Source of the DNA: Clytia hemisphaerica
Lineage: Eukaryota > Cnidaria > Hydrozoa > Leptothecata > Clytiidae
Assembly: GCA_902728285.1 (NCBI GenBank)
Contig: CACVBU010000362.1
Span: 908,487-972,486 of the forward strand
DNA: 64,000 bases
Direction of reading: 5' to 3'
Shown piece after piece: positions 11,181-23,434 of the stretch (within the stretch, counting starts at the first letter, position 1; every line of letters begins with the position of its first letter). A model generated the notes under the pieces. It was not told where the DNA came from. It saw only the letters and a list, made by a program, of their open reading frames with translations, and ran no database searches. The translations under genes were made by a program, and so were the position numbers.

Positions 11181-12723
11181 TGTAAAGGTCGTGTTCCACT
11201 TAGCTTTTTTTGGTCGCCGCACAACGCGCACGGCTCGATTATCGCATAAATTAAATAAATTAAGCCTTCAAGGCTTGTTGCAATGAACGGCGTGAGCTTT
11301 TTTGAAAGTTGAAAAATTTCAACTTTTTGCGCAAAGCTGTGCGTCTCTTCTATTGTTCTTTATGAAGTAGCCAATCAGAGAGAAGGTAAACATACTGATT
11401 GTGTGTTTATTTTCATCATGTACAATTGCTTTTGTTTTGATTTTCTCTTACGCGCAACTTTTTTCTAGTTGTCAATGGAAGTATAAAAGCGCTCTGCGCA
11501 CAATGCGCTCGAGCCGTGCGCATTGAACGGCGACCAAAAAAGGCTAAGTGGACCATTATCTGATATTCCGATGGCGTATTGGCGGCCGCCCACGCTAAAG
11601 CTCTAAAGGAGCGGGCCAATATACCATCGGAGAGAAATAGTAGTCGTCCATTGATGTGCCGACATAAGTTTAGCCCCCATTTTCGGGGCCGTGCTGAACG
11701 CTCAAAAATTGTTTTTTTGAGATCTGGCGCCTCAAAAAGACCGTCAAATCACTGTCGTTAGTTACCACGTCATGAGTAAGTCGGCAAAAATTACAAACAA
11801 CATGGCTGATGTAATTTTCAAAAAATGTGTGCTGTATGGTTGTTTTTGGTTTCTTTTGATGGATTTTTTGTAGTTTAACTGTACTTATCACTCCCTGAAT
11901 ATTAGTTTTAGTATCCAGTGTAATTTCTGTATGTGCACCAACCCAAAAAATGTGTTTCTACCACAGAAAAGTTGATAATCATAACTTTTGTTTTTGTTTG
12001 TTTTGATGGCTGATTTTTTCTGCACTTTCTCAAATTTTATGCCATTCAAAGACCAAAGAAACTAAAGCAGGTATGTTCCTATGGGCTTAGGCTTTTATCA
12101 GTAACTTTCATGTTGTTATCTATCTTAGACCGTTTTCCAAATATAATATAACTGTTGTCCACCGGCCGACAACCGACAAACAACCGGCTTCAGTGTTCCA
12201 GAACTGAAGTTTTTTGGATAAAATCTTTATCAAACTTCACAAAAGTGTTCATTGAGGGTTAGTATTCATTTTCTATAGCTTTGGTTTTTCTTTTAGTGTT
12301 ATTATAGATGATGATTATGACTTTTCTCTTCTTTCAGGCTTTTTTGTGTACAATGTTATTTCTATTTTGTTTTTGCTTCTGTGATCAGTTTAAACAAGGA
12401 AAAATACTTATTTGAGTATTTCTACATGCCCTCCTTGTGAAAAGAATGATAATATTTTGCACGATTCCTTCTCCAAAAAGTTTTGTATTTGAATTTATTT
12501 CGTGAAACCTTTTGAAGTTTTTTCTGACCCAAATTTTGTCGGCCATGACACCTTCCCTGTCCAAATTGCACTCGGGCCCATTTTTCTAAAAAATTACGCG
12601 GTCAGGCGAAATTCCGTAATGTATTTCTTCCAGATGTTGAAAATTTTCCCGACCTTCAGAGCTTTAGCGTGTCGGAAGAAAATTTCTACATCGGGTGCCA
12701 GATAAAGTGGACCACGACCTTAA
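11181..12723. mobile_element. Nested inverted-repeat element block
   Basis: The outer ends AAGGTCGTGTTCCACTT (about 11185) and AAGTGGACCACGACCTT (about 12705) are inverted. Inside, a compact element at 11194-11552 has arms TTCCACTTAGC...GGTCGCCG...GCGCACGGCTCGA that mirror its right end. Past 11552, a CACGCTAAAGCTCT motif near 11591 has an inverted partner, AGAGCTTTAGCGTG, near 12658. The simplest reading is one element with another of the same family inserted at its left end. No transposase frame was seen. Confidence 0.5.
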
Positions 12724-14797
12724 AGTTTTTTGGATCTCTCCTCTGTGAAATAATTCTAAAATAACTGAAATATTACGACATGTCTTCCAATAACGAGGAA
12801 AGTTCTTTTAAGCGCATAATTATGCAAAATTATCTCATTGTTCGAACAATAAAAATAAATTTCCTTTGATCCGCACGTTAGTTGCCGACAAGATTTTAAA
12901 AAATGGCCGCCAAAACTCGAAGGCCACCAAATTTGGAACTAATTGTCCATGTAATTTTGCTAATTATGGTCTAATTATCATGAAATATGTCAACAAATTG
13001 GATTGGTTTGATTTTAGAATAATTATTCTTTGCATTTCTGCTCTTTGAACCTTCTTTGGCCAGAAGGAAGGAATTTCGCAAAAACAAAATGGCTGACTGG
13101 TTTCTGTGTATTTGCTATAATGACCCAAAGAATGGCTTTGAAATACTATGTTAGAGAATTTTTTGATGGTTAAAAATAATTTTCTAGCATTGTAATATGA
13201 CCAAACTTTAAGTCCATACCATTCTTTTTTGTGGCCTGGCTCTTTTCAGACTGGCCTGGCTCAATGTTTTTGTGCTATTTTTTGTGAACTGTCAGACTGT
13301 GTTTTGTTGGAAATTAAGGTTTTCAGTTAGTTTACCTGGTTTACCTGGCTTTATGTTTGTTCAGATGAAAAGTATTCGGTTTAATATCGCTCATTTGATT
13401 TCGATATAACTTTTTTCAATTTATTTAGGTGTAAAATATATATAATATAAAAAAAACATCAAAATAATCAACCATAAATTCTGTATATATCCTGCTCCTT
13501 GAAAAGGCATTTCAAAAACAGATGGGCGACTTTAAATCAAGGATATCTTCAACAGACTATGTATTGTGATTAGAATTGAAATATATACATCTAACACCCA
13601 ATGCTGAAAAATATTTTGTCGCAATGATGGTTTTTGAATCATAACTTTAATTTTCTGGCTATTTTATTATAACACCGAATCAATTTGTCACTGGATGGAT
13701 TCTTGATATAGTGGCTTGGCTGGTAGACTTGGTAGATTAGAATTATCAACAGCGATGATGTAAAGATTGCTACTAACACTAACAATATTTGGAATATATC
13801 TTAAAATTTGGATAATGTATTGTTCACACTGTCACTAGAGACAGAGCTCACAGCAGGCTACAAACTGAAATTGTGAGGGTTATTGCATCAGTATATATAT
13901 GAAAATATTTGGTACCCCAACCACCGTAAAATTGTGATGTATGTCATTTGTAGAAAGTGGACTAGAATATACAATTGATTATGCCTGGGTCATTGACTAA
14001 ATAAACGCCATCCGCCATCTCATGGACAGAATCTGAGATTTACAAAAATAACGTACATTCAATTGGCTAAAAATGGAAAGAGTATTGAAAGCTTGGATAT
14101 TACTTTTAAAACATTGTGCCAGATTTTTAATTTGGCAAGACTAGTTTCTTGCAAATGAAAAAAACTATTGCTTGTAGATAATCTTGAACAAATTTATATA
14201 GATGAATTCTTTGGCTAGGTAATTTTAACAAATTATATAGAAAGCAAACAGAAGCAAACTATATAAATTAATCAGTCAGTCATCATAATGAAATTAATTT
14301 TGAGAGGTAATTCTGGAGGTACTTCTTAATATTGGGAAATGCTCTGACTGTTAATACCAAAATTATTTGTTTGTGTAACTATTTTAATGTAGCGTAAGGG
14401 ACTTATTGTCTATACTTTGTCATCTAAGTATCATTTTCAATCGTCAATTAATCCTCAGAAAAAATTAAATCAGGTCATCTATTTTCAAAAGAATTGCCTA
14501 TTTTTGTCTATTATTGTATTGTGTATTTGAAAATTGTTTTTTGTTTGTTTCTCAGTATTACCAAACAATAAGTTAATGATTTTGTATTTTTTGATTAGAT
14601 TGTGTTATGCCAGTTAACTAGGGTCCTGGTTAAAGATATGTTACATGCATGAGTTACTTTGTTCATTTGTGCAGATTTGTGTCCAGACATTTTTTTTACA
14701 AATCTCAAGACTGATAGTTGTTAACAAAAATTACAAGTATTTTTGTGATTTTGGTCTTGATTGGAAATGGTTGACAAATTCTGAAAATTTTCAAATA
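12724..14797. other. AT-rich non-coding sequence
   Basis: No gene, terminal-repeat element or RNA gene recognised across this stretch. Confidence 0.45.
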
Positions 14798-15107
14798 CCT
14801 TGAGGGAACCTTTTCAGGCGGGAACTAATTTTGGCAGGCAGCAAATATCCTAAATTTTTTTAATTTTGGTTGGAACTTATTTTGGCGAATAGTGAATTTT
14901 TTTAATTTTGGCGAATGACAGCGTAAATCTCTTCTATTTTACCTTATTTTGAGCAATTTTGATGAATTTCAGGGTTATTTAGGCAAGGAAACAAAAAATT
15001 TAATTTTGGCGGGAACTTATTTTGGCGAGTGAGCAAAATATTTAATTTTGGCAGGAACGAACTTTGGCGAATTTCGTCTAAATTCCCAAAATTAGTTCCC
15101 TTAAAGG
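14798..15107. mobile_element. TA-flanked MITE with TTTTGGCG repeats
   Basis: The left end CCTTGAGGGAAC and right end GTTCCCTTAAAGG are inverted and flanked on both sides by TA (14796-14797, 15108-15109), the target site of Tc1/mariner-type elements. The interior repeats AATTTTGGCG-GAAC motifs. It parallels the TTTTAGCG element at 33710-34201 in design. Confidence 0.5.
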
Positions 15108-15559
15108 TACTTATTTTCTAAATAGGAAGTGATGAGTCAAAACAATCCCATCATTTTTCATTAAATTTTTCACATTTTTATGGTACTGTAATTTTTATCA
15201 AAAGGTGTCATAAAAAAGTGAAATGATCAAACAGGCATTAAAAATAACAGGAGACTTGTTAAAATTTTATGTCAGAATCTCCTCAAAAGTTTTGATCAAA
15301 ATATTGAAATTGAGTGAAAAAATTCTTTAATTTTCAATTCAATTATCAGTCTTTGACCCAAACATTGATTCTATCTTTTCAAAACAATATGATTAACAAA
15401 AATTTTTAGAATAAAAAAAACTTATACACTGGGCAGCATCTTTGTTTAAAAGAAAAATTGAAAATTTTTAATAAAATAAGGTCCATAAAAGGCTCTAACT
15501 ACTCTTGGGTACCTAAATAAATGGGGGTTTGGAAAATAAGCCAGATAGGAGAATTTATT

Positions 15560-15690
15560 TATTAGCGGGGGAGGGGAAGCTTATTAGGTACCCAAAAGTA
15601 CAGTTTTATATCGTAGATATAGTTTNATTAGCGTGGGAGGGGAAGCTACCCAAAAGTACAGTTTTATATCGTAGATATAGTTTTAGTGAA
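15560..15690. repeat. Tandem near-duplication around an undetermined base
   Basis: About 60 bases (GGGGAAGCT, then ACCCAAAAGTACAG, then TATCGTAGATATAG) occur twice in a row. The single N of the window, at 15626, lies at the junction. The first copy carries a few extra bases (TATTAGGT). This is either a real tandem duplication or two contig ends joined without merging. Confidence 0.6.
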
Positions 15691-15699
15691 ATAGAGTTT

Positions 15700-18600
15700 A
15701 AAAAATGTTTGTATGTAAAAATGTCATTCAAGTCCATCGTAAAATATCAAGACTCCCTCTAGTTGAGTGTCTACTACCATGATTATTATTTCTTCATTCC
15801 AATATGGATATTAACACATTTAGGTTTATTAAAATAGAAATAGTCAATCAACATCTTGTATATATGTACTATGTCATTCAAAATACCAAAAATATTCTCA
15901 AGTTTGCAATCAATTTAATTGAATGTCAAGAGTATGAATTCAATAAGCTTGGGTCAATCATTCCACCATTTATGAAATCAGCCTTTTTAGAGTTTCATAT
16001 ATCTGTAAGTTTTGCAAACACCAAAGTTAAGTGATAATCAAAACATTCACAACATATTAGTTCTTTAAATCATCTGTCTTTTAGTACTGGTATTAGGCCA
16101 GGTCGTCCTCGAAAGTTTAAAAGTGTCCTAAAGTCTTTGAAGCTCATCATTTGATCATCTTTGAGTACATCTTTCTGATTAGATGATTTCCAATAGTTGT
16201 TGACGATCAACTGTTAGATATGAAGAAGGCAGTTTGATATACGATATATCAGGCTGTCGGGTTTCCTTTAGCACTTGAGGAGAGGAGCCCATATCATAAA
16301 ACTTCAATTTGTATCTTTCTGTTACGAAGATGATTTGATTGCCAGTAAAACATTTTCACATTCATTTAGATTAGAACGAAGTCAGAGTTTCTAATTCTCT
16401 AATCAAAGTTTTTCTGCTTCAGCCATTTTGAAAATTTCGACGAAAATTCTGAGAAATTAGTAATATTGATTTTTTGCTGACTCGGCAAAACAATTGTTTT
16501 TATTGCTGACGCGGCAAAATTGATTGTTTTCGTTCACTAATTATGCGGAAACCCTGTAGATATAGTTTATTGTATTAGAAAAACAATAACACGCTATCTG
16601 ATGAGATCTAACTAAGGTGAAACAATGGTTAGTCGTCTTGTTTTGGTTATAAGTCTTTGTTCAACTTTAACTTTTTAGCTACGTATTGTGCAGTCTAAAT
16701 AAACTTTAATGGAATTATAATATATTATATCGCGGTCCGAAGTTGTAGCTAATATTCGTGGTTTGTTAGTACGTCGGTGCAAGACAAATATCACACCCTT
16801 ATATAGCCTAGAACATTTAAAAAAACGGCAGTTCTTCGACTTTGAAATGGCATTAGAGGACAAAATACGTCGACAATTTGATATTTATAACAATTTTGAG
16901 GTTTAATAGATTTCCAATTTTTTGAGAATTTTTCAAAGACATTTACTTTCGCAAAAAAGGCCAAAATTCCCAAAAATCGCGAATGCTTCTGCTTGCGAAC
17001 GTTTGTACGCCTTTATAGAATGGTTTAACCCTAAACGTTCCCACATACTCAAAAAATTTAAAACTTTTTAAAATGAAAAAAACCTTTGAAATTGTACCTA
17101 CAGCTCGACGCACAGCATCATCATTATGTTTTATCTGAGCATTTAAAGTCTTATTTGTTGAACGGTTTGCGCACCAATTGTTTCCAACACGCTTCGAATG
17201 GTTTGCTGATGAAATGAAATTTCTAAAATGTCTGCATACACTTGAATAACACTGTATCAGTATAAAGCAATGTCGTCTTTTGAGTTCTTCGTTTCCCAAT
17301 TTTGAACGATAGTCGATTTATTTTTTCTCAATTGAAAAAGACCTATCATTCTCGTGATGACCATTTTCCACATAAAGTTCCGTTTATCGCAATCGTAAAT
17401 TACCAAAATAAAATCCAACGAAAATCAACCATCTTCGACACTGGAAAATTTTCAATAAAATAATTTCTCAGCATTAAGTGTACAAAGAATCTTCAAAACG
17501 AAATCCAAAGGTATCGATGAGCTTGAACGATTCCAGAAAGACATTGGCTTCTGTCGAAAGAAGCAATCGCTATACCACAATTATTATCATCATTTTATTT
17601 TATTTCATCTTGGAAAACAAGGACGATTTGCGCAGCTCAGTTTTCCGAGAACCAGAAGATTCTTAAGTCAATCTGGGTCAGAACAAATTCCAACAAGTTT
17701 TAACATTGTAGATTCGATAATTATAAAGTTGTGTTAGTAGATCTTTCTATATTTTTAAGCCTAAAATAAAAATAGAAGAAATTTGAGATTATTCCGAGAA
17801 TTAGTGAGTGCAAATAAGCATTCAAAGAAAAAAAAAGGAAAATTAAATTCCGCGGAAATTTCTTCCCGTAAGGCATATTATGCAAACACTTAAAATGAAA
17901 TGAAGGATATGAAGACATTAAAGTAAACACAACAAAACATGTATTGCATATCTTTCCAAAGGATACATATAAGATCAAAAACAATAAAAACTATAACCTA
18001 ACTTTTTGAGCGCAATAACTTTCAAGAAAAAAGAAATGCTAAATTGTCTGGACGAGTAAATTATCTCAGTTTAATTTTTCAAAAATTACCATTCTATCAA
18101 TCATGCACATCCATGTAAAAGATGTTCTAATAAAAGTGTATATTATTAACCTACAGGGCTAATTCAAGACTCTCTAATAGTACTTCGTGTAGTCTGAATC
18201 GCAGACCTAGGTAGCCCCAGGTAGTATCAAATCAAAGTAAAAATGTATACAAATATGTAAAAATATATATAAAAATCAAAATGGATAAAAAGTAAAATCA
18301 TAGCGTCCAAATCGAGCTTAATTTATAATTAAAAAAAGCCGCAGGTACAAAATGCATAAAACATAATGCATATTGCATAATGCATAATAGTTAATGAGCC
18401 AATGCTTGTTAGGTTTGACTTTGCTTCAAAATGTGTTAAGAGCATAAAGATTGCAATTGAATCTGAGTAAAGATTCATTCAAGTGGACATATGTGGATGT
18501 TTGTACCTTTGTTTGAGAAGTAGAGAAGAGACTTCATGAAAATTTTGTCCCTCAGACTTAGCTCAATGCCAATTTGAACTGATGTGAAATCTTTTTAGGG

Positions 18601-18858
18601 CTTTTAGGTTAATTTTTACTGCCTGAAAAAGATACCAATGACCTTCAGTTTGGCCATTCACTTAGATTACAAGACATTTTATTGTTTGTCTATTAAAGCG
18701 GTTGATATTACTTTACTTCAATTTTTATTTTGAATATTTTCAACTACTTGATGATATTTTTTATCTTTTAACTTTGTACTGGTTGCAAGTTGGAGTAGTT
18801 TGTATTTTGTTCTTTTTTGTATATATTTTTAAACCTGGCATTTGACTAGACTTTGCTC
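15700..18858. other. Non-coding sequence, no gene recognised
   Basis: Open frames up to 118 codons exist on the minus strand near 17 kb but lack recognisable domains, splice support or composition unlike chance. A small palindromic cluster of TGCATAATGCATA motifs lies at about 18350-18390. Confidence 0.45.
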
Positions 18859-19010
18859 ATTAGTGAGGTTAAGTAAATTGGCCAAATAACGATGACGGAC
18901 GAAAAATGAAGAGGCTAGCGAGAATCAACCAATGAAATGTTGTATTCTCACTAGCTTATTACTTTTTTTTGTCTGCCATCGTGATTCCCGGTATACTTAA
19001 ACCCACTATT
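18859..19010. mobile_element. Hairpin MITE, copy 2
   Basis: Same design as 8850-9005: the left arm ATTAGTGAGGTTAAG, then GATGACGGACGAAAAATGA and GGCTAGCGAGAAT, is mirrored by a right arm through CTCACTAGC, TTTTTTTGTCTGCCATCGTGAT and CTTAAACCCACTATT. The two copies are diverged, so this is an established family. Confidence 0.6.
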
Positions 19011-19415
19011 CACCAGTATGGATTTGGTGTAACTAACGCCGAAGATCTTTGGCGTAGACAACGAAGACCTTTTATCGCCCTGGCGTAAATCTTATTTAGA
19101 GAGCAACAGCCGGTGCATTGAAAAAATGCTAGCTGGTGCAGGCTGGCGTAAGCACTCAAAAAATTTACCAAAATATACTCACTAGTTCAACAACACTTGC
19201 AGTTGCCGCCACGCAGCCTGTATTTCTTTCGTAAGTGGTCAGGCTTCCGCTCGCTCCTCTCTTCTTTTGGCTTTTGCGCTACCGCTATCGCAGGCTAATT
19301 AAAAGCAGAAACCCGGCTATTGAAGTTTCTCCCTTATCGAAAATTTCGATCGCGGTAATCAAAACATCAAAACAGCGCTAAATCAACCAAGTCAAAAAAA
19401 TCTTATTTTTTCAAA

Positions 19416-22400
19416 ATGGCGGACGATATACACGAGATAATTACATGTAAAGTATGTCAAAGAGAAGCTGGAGGGGCGCATAAATGTGTCAAATGCAAGT
19501 GCATTGTCCATTCTATTTGTGGAAAAGCTGTTGATGGGGAAAAAGAACGGCATGGCTCTAAGGTTTTGTGTCGTTTATGTTGTAATAATCATGATGGGAG
19601 TAACCAAAAAGGTAACAGTTATCTTAATCATAAACCTCTTAACAAACCTTTCGATTCAAGTCTTTTCTTTCCTCCAAATTGTAAGTTATTTTGCTGTAAA
19701 AATTTGATTGATTACATTTACATTATAAAAGTGAGCGAATTCTCCAATCACAATTTGGAGTAAAAATTAAATTAATAAACAATAAAGGGTTCCTTGGAAT
19801 GCCAAACGGTCTCTAACTTCTTCTTTTGTAGAGACAGATTAGAGCTTGTTTGTTTGCTTCGTTATTATATTACTATAAAGGAAAAAGTATTGGTAAATTG
19901 GCCAGTATATAAGAGACTTTAATATAACCACATAAATTGAAAGGAGGGGGCTTGGTCAATTAGAAATGAGAATATGTTTCCTTTTCCTACCTCTCAAATT
20001 ACATTTGATTTATTCCAGGGTTTAATTTGCTGTTTGTCGAAACATAGATTAAAAAATCATTAGATATTGGAAACTATTACATCAAAATGGATTTCATACT
20101 TCGTTTATTTGTAAACAACTGTTAATAAATACTTTCCTGTTTCGTTGTAATAATAAAGTTGTTAATAAATTCGTTCTAATTAATTTCACCTAGCTTGAAA
20201 ATCTATAGTAGCCTTAAGATAATCCCAGCTTTCATATTTTTTAATGTATTATGTTTACCCTGCTTATTAAAAACAAAGGACCAACTAACAGGAACCTTTA
20301 AATATTTTTTATTTTGTAGCAAAAAGTCCTACTGTTTCGACCTCATTAAAGCCTAAAACCAGGAAACGACCGAATGCTCTTGAATAGTGGACAGGCTCAT
20401 CCAGTAGTGAGGCTCCAGTGGAGAAAAAAGCTGTACGTGAAAAACCAAAAGAGCAGTCGAACTCGAAGTTCGTGTGTTTAGATTGTTTGAGGTTGGCGTG
20501 TGGTGACAATAGTGATCGTGACGAATCAACTGCAAAACTTTGTAGGAAAGACAACACTAGTGTAAACAGGCATAAAAGTCACAGGAAAAATTTTTCGATT
20601 TCCAAGGTTGGAAATTTCAAGTTTTCTTAGTTGGAAAAAAGATAAAATCCAATGGAAAATCCAACCTGGAAATGAGGGACATTCTCCAAGGTTGGAAATT
20701 TTGCATTTTCCATGGCTTGGAATTTTCAAAAATCCAGATTGAAAAAAGCCAAAATCCAAATTTAACAAGGTTAGAATTTTATAAAATCCAAAAAGTGATG
20801 ACACAGATGTGGAAAAAGAGATTATAAACAAGGTTTTTATTTTTGTGAACAGTCACTCGCTAGCCTAGGCCCGATGGCTCCCGGTCAATCTCTCGTTTTT
20901 GTTCGCACAGATACGTAGTTGATCTTAGATCACTCACACAGCTCAGCAGGGCACTATTTGAAACTATGACACAAGTACCCTATGTGCTTCACTGTCCGAA
21001 CTCACTGCGATTGACCGAGGCCGCTCTGAAGAGACGCCTCACCTGACGGAAACTTACAGCTTGACTGCTCACATTATAGCCTAACATCTAGGTTAGCTAT
21101 ACACCAAAACAGTTTTGAGCGAAAAATCGCTTGTGGTTTTCTCAAAGGACATGAGCAGAAAATGGTTACAAAAGCGTAATTTCCACATGGATTTTTAACG
21201 TTTTCCAAACTTTTTGGAGAAACACAAATTTCCAACCCAAAAAGTCTAGTTTTCCAATCGAAAGAGTTTCAATTTCACAAAAATGTAATTTACACATGGA
21301 TTTTTAAATGTTTTCCAAACTGTTTGGAGAAACACAAATTTCCAACCCAAAAAGTCTAGTTTTCAAAGAAAGGGTCTCAATCTTAGAAAAATGTAATTTC
21401 CACATGGATTTTTAACGTTTTCCAAACTGTTTGGGAGAAAGACAAATTTCCGACCCAAAAAGTTTAGTTTTTAAACCCGAGGTATCAAATTTACAAAAAT
21501 AAGTATTTTCACATCGATTTTTGTCTTTTTTTTTCAATTCCCAAACTGTTTTGAAAATAAAAATTTCCCACCCAAAAAGTCATGTTTTCCAACCAGCCTT
21601 GGAAAATTGTCATTTCTATATGGGTTTTTTTCACTTGATTTTTTAAGGGCATTGGTTTATTCTACAAAACCTATGGGTAATTTACGTTTTCCAAATCAGC
21701 TTAAGGTAATCGCTCAAATTTCCAACCTTCAATTATAAAACCAAAATTTCCAACCTAAAAATATTGAATTTCCAACCTTGGAAATCGAAAATTTTTTCCT
21801 GTGAGTAGGTGGCACCAAGTGCAGAAGAATTGTACAATCGTACCAGCAGAATCGTTAGAGGCTCGAAGCATTTTGTCTAAGAGAAAGAAGAATTTAAATC
21901 ATACACAAAAATCGATTCCTGCAACCCCCATTGCCGTAGAAACAGAAATATCTGACAACCAGGCAAGCGATCCAGCAGAGGAAAACGCTGTTACTCTTCC
22001 CATTACCCCTGAACAATTACGTCCTGAAAAAGTTATTAATAAATCTCAATCAACTCTGTTACAATATAGAGTTAGCTCTGTTGAAAAGCCTGAAGAGGAA
22101 GAGAAAGGAACTTTGGAGAAAGTTTTGCAATCACTAGAAGAACTCAAAATTGAAGTTTCGAGTATAAAGAAAGAACATAAAAATGTATGCCAAATCGCTT
22201 ATTCAAATGGAAAGGAAAAAGTCTTGCTAGATTCGATAAAGAATTGTTCTAATATTAACGAATTAAATAGCTGTTGTGATGTTTTAGATTGGTTTTATGA
22301 TGAAGAACTTAAAACAGGCATTTTAAGATGTAAGCCATGCTTCAATTTTCATGTTAAAAGAAAACCCACGCTAGCAAGTCTTATACCAACAAAGGCAGAA
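19416..22400 (+). pseudogene. 5' part of a hAT-like transposase-type gene, broken
   Basis: Exon 1 is 19416-19611, with an intron to 20319 (GT-AG, phase 1); exon 2 starts at 20320. Exon 1 encodes a compact zinc-binding module with Cys/His at residues 11, 14, 24, 27, 32 and 35 and a later CRLC pair, spaced like a cross-braced finger. Exon 2 adds a basic segment, a second CLDC-type module with a later RHKSRWHQ, a Glu/Lys-rich coiled-coil-like stretch and an LRCKPCFNFH zinc motif. The frame contains one in-frame TAG at 20385. It is split by a 1224-bp element (20580-21803) whose removal, with one AGT copy, rejoins NRHKS to RWHQ in frame. It is split again at 22400 by the 12.8-kb insertion; the gene resumes at 35219. 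The assignment rests on the 3' part having a hAT-like RNase H signature. Non-functional as it stands. Confidence 0.6.
20580..21803. mobile_element. 1224-bp inverted-repeat transposon in exon 2
   Basis: Ends CACAGGAAAAA-TTTTCGATTTCCAAGGTTGGAAAT are inverted over about 36 bases. The flanking trinucleotide AGT (20577-20579, 21804-21806) is duplicated. A CAC start with a 3-bp duplication fits EnSpm/CACTA-type elements; Harbinger elements also give 3 bp but usually TAA/TTA. The interior carries about four diverged copies of a unit with CCAAACTGTTTGGAGAAA and TTTCCAACCCAAAAAGTCTA, typical of subterminal transposase-binding arrays. No transposase frame: non-autonomous. Confidence 0.75.
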
Positions 22401-22439
22401 GAATTCTTGTCGAAAGCAGCCATCGAGGCCAAATGATGG

Positions 22440-22850
22440 AAAAGCCGTTCCGGAGACCCCCCTCAGCTGGAAATGGCCTAGGCGTTCCGGGAAAATTTCA
22501 AAAAGTTTGCTCCTGGAAATGTATAGCCGTTCCCTGGAAAAATTTTGAAAGTTCTCTAACAATTCTCCAGCTGGAAATTCACACGTGTTCCAGGCTGATT
22601 TTACGGCTGATTTTACGGAACTTTTTCACAGCTGGTAGAATTTTGAAGCTGTTCCTTTAACCAACTAGCTGGAAATCTGGAGCCATTCCTGGGACGATTT
22701 CTAGCTTCCTTTTCTTTTTTTTTGAGCCGTTCCTTGAGTTAGCCAGCTGGAAATCTGAAGCCATTCCTGGGACGATTTCTAGCTTCTTTTTCTTTTTTTC
22801 TGAGCCGTTCCTTGAGTTAGCCAGCTGGAAATTTGGAGGCGTTCCGGTAG
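22440..22850 (+). repeat. Left subterminal array of AGCTGGAAAT/GCCGTTCC motifs
   Basis: AGCTGGAAAT occurs five times, each followed after a few bases by a GCCGTTCC variant, often joined as GGAGCC-TTCC. Two neighbouring units near 22670 and 22746 are almost identical over about 75 bp, including CCTGGGACGATTTCTAGCTT. The same motif pair makes up 34707-35110, in the same orientation. Confidence 0.7.
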
Positions 22851-22885
22851 GTTTTTTCAGAGCTTTAAAACCAGCTCGGATCAAG

Positions 22886-23003
22886 ATGTTTCCTGGAAAA
22901 GCACCCTACTGGAGGGGAACGGCTCATTTTGATGTTTTGATTCAGCTGATTTATTAAAAATTGACCCGTTCCACTGCAGTAGGGTACTTTTCCAGAAACC
23001 AGG
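22886..23003. repeat. Inverted repeat at the inner edge of the left array
   Basis: TTTCCTGGAAAAGCACCCTA at about 22888 pairs with TAGGGTACTTTTCCAGAAA at about 22979. The arms run on through GGAACGG and CCGTTCC. Total arm length is about 38 bases around a 45-base loop containing TTGATTCAGCTGATT. Confidence 0.55.
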
Positions 23004-23434
23004 AACGATTAATTTATAATGCAGTTGAATTTTCTAGCAAAATATACCCGTTTACTTTTTTCCGACAAAATATTAAAAAACTCAATCGCGAGTTCACCGT
23101 TTACAAGGCGAGAAAAAAAGATCGGTTACTAGTCTTGCTCAAAACTCGATCTTGGAGAGTAATGGCGAAACAGAAATGTTTTTTGAAATTTTTCACTGAT
23201 TCTCGTATTGTAAAGGGATCTATTTATCCTTTAGCAGTGTTAATATTAACTGAATTAGTTGTTGACATCATTCAACTATACGTGTATAAAGTTTGTAGGT
23301 GTATTTTTCAGAGATGATGGAGATACAGTTAGATATAATTTTTAAGGGTGAAATTTAAAGTGTCTAGCAAATGGTTACCAACTGCCAATATGGATTACAA
23401 AATGCAATAACATCTCTGTATTTTGAAATTTTAG

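Noticed and set aside
16943-17299. 118-codon minus-strand frame
   Set aside because: No recognisable domain, no splice support, and composition compatible with chance in AT-rich DNA.
22961-23317. 118-codon plus frame as an upstream exon of the acidic gene
   Set aside because: Basic, low-complexity product starting inside the terminal hairpin; no donor joining it convincingly to 23435.
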